Shown here: positions 31,949 to 32,043 of the stretch, in pieces
Position numbering within the stretch: position 1 is the stretch's first letter
Layout: every line of letters starts with the position of its first letter
NCBI GenBank assembly: GCA_946885545.1
Contig: CAMPGP010000004.1
Coordinates: 1 to 32,043 of the forward strand
Reading direction: 5' to 3'
Origin: an uncultured Altererythrobacter sp.
Lineage (GTDB): Bacteria > Pseudomonadota > Alphaproteobacteria > Sphingomonadales > Sphingomonadaceae
Length of the DNA stretch: 32,043 nt
Made by a program: the position numbers and the translations under genes
The notes under the pieces: generated by a model
What the model was told of the DNA's origin: nothing
What the model saw: only the letters and a program-made list of their open reading frames with translations
Databases searched by the model: none

Positions 31949-32043
31949 ATGGGGGATGGCAGCGGGGGTCGCTCGGGTCGTGAATTGGAGTGGGGAAGCG
32001 TGCGGCCCGCCGGTGCATCTGCCGCGGCACGTTCATGCGGGGC
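31949..32043 (+). CDS. possible start of an unidentified gene, cut by window edge
   Basis: From an ATG at 31949 the frame stays open to the window end (31 codons), giving a Gly/Arg-rich N-terminus (MGDGSGGRSGRELEW). No family can be recognised from so little. It follows a plausible promoter at 31887-31914 at a normal distance, but there is no clear ribosome site. In high-GC DNA an open stretch this short could be chance. Confidence 0.3.
   Translation, partial: MGDGSGGRSGRELEWGSVRPAGASAAARSCG

Overview
The window is high-GC, gene-dense DNA from an alphaproteobacterium, most likely Sphingomonadales of the Erythrobacteraceae type (Erythrobacter, Qipengyuania or Altererythrobacter relatives). 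The grounds are a complete PhyR/NepR/EcfG general stress locus, a class I PHB synthase with a phasin, a membrane-anchored cytochrome c beside pheA, and genus-typical protein sequences. This placement comes from recognising gene families, not from a database search. The window looks chromosomal: I see no insertion sequence, integrase, phage gene or CRISPR array.

Layout. 1-2681 (minus): prephenate dehydratase, then DUF4129 and DUF4350 membrane proteins; the last runs off the left edge. 2805-3464 (plus): membrane cytochrome c. 3483-5323 (minus): a Ppx/GppA phosphatase coupled to the rRNA methyltransferase RlmE. 5482-5555: tRNA-Gln(CTG). 5588-10677: an iron-acquisition locus. A TonB siderophore receptor, an unknown membrane protein and a PepSY membrane protein run leftwards, two unknown small proteins run rightwards, and each side has a Fur-box-like palindrome. 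10734-16029: a LOG-family hydrolase, a thiD/DUF1272/glmM cluster, a DAACS-type symporter and Fe superoxide dismutase.

16085-21665 holds the general stress response: AI-2E-type exporter, EcfG sigma factor, NepR anti-sigma factor, a divergent HWE histidine kinase, PhyR and a stand-alone receiver protein. Sequences matching the known EcfG promoter pattern (GGAAC, 16-17 bases, CGTT) lie before nepR-ecfG and before the receiver gene. A strongly structured, terminator-ended segment between phyR and the receiver gene looks like an unannotated small RNA with a C-rich loop and a near-consensus EcfG promoter. This is the best candidate for something undescribed in the window.

21798-32043: a GNAT-like protein divergent from a fatty acid desaturase, a small lipoprotein, LptF/LptG for lipopolysaccharide export, ClpS, and a PHB module made of a phasin with a histone-like N-terminal extension and PhaC. 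An AlaC-like aminotransferase follows, and then the start of a gene that leaves the right edge.

The main coherent systems are iron uptake, the partner-switching stress response with its presumed own regulon members, PHB storage, and envelope building (GlmM, LptFG, desaturase).
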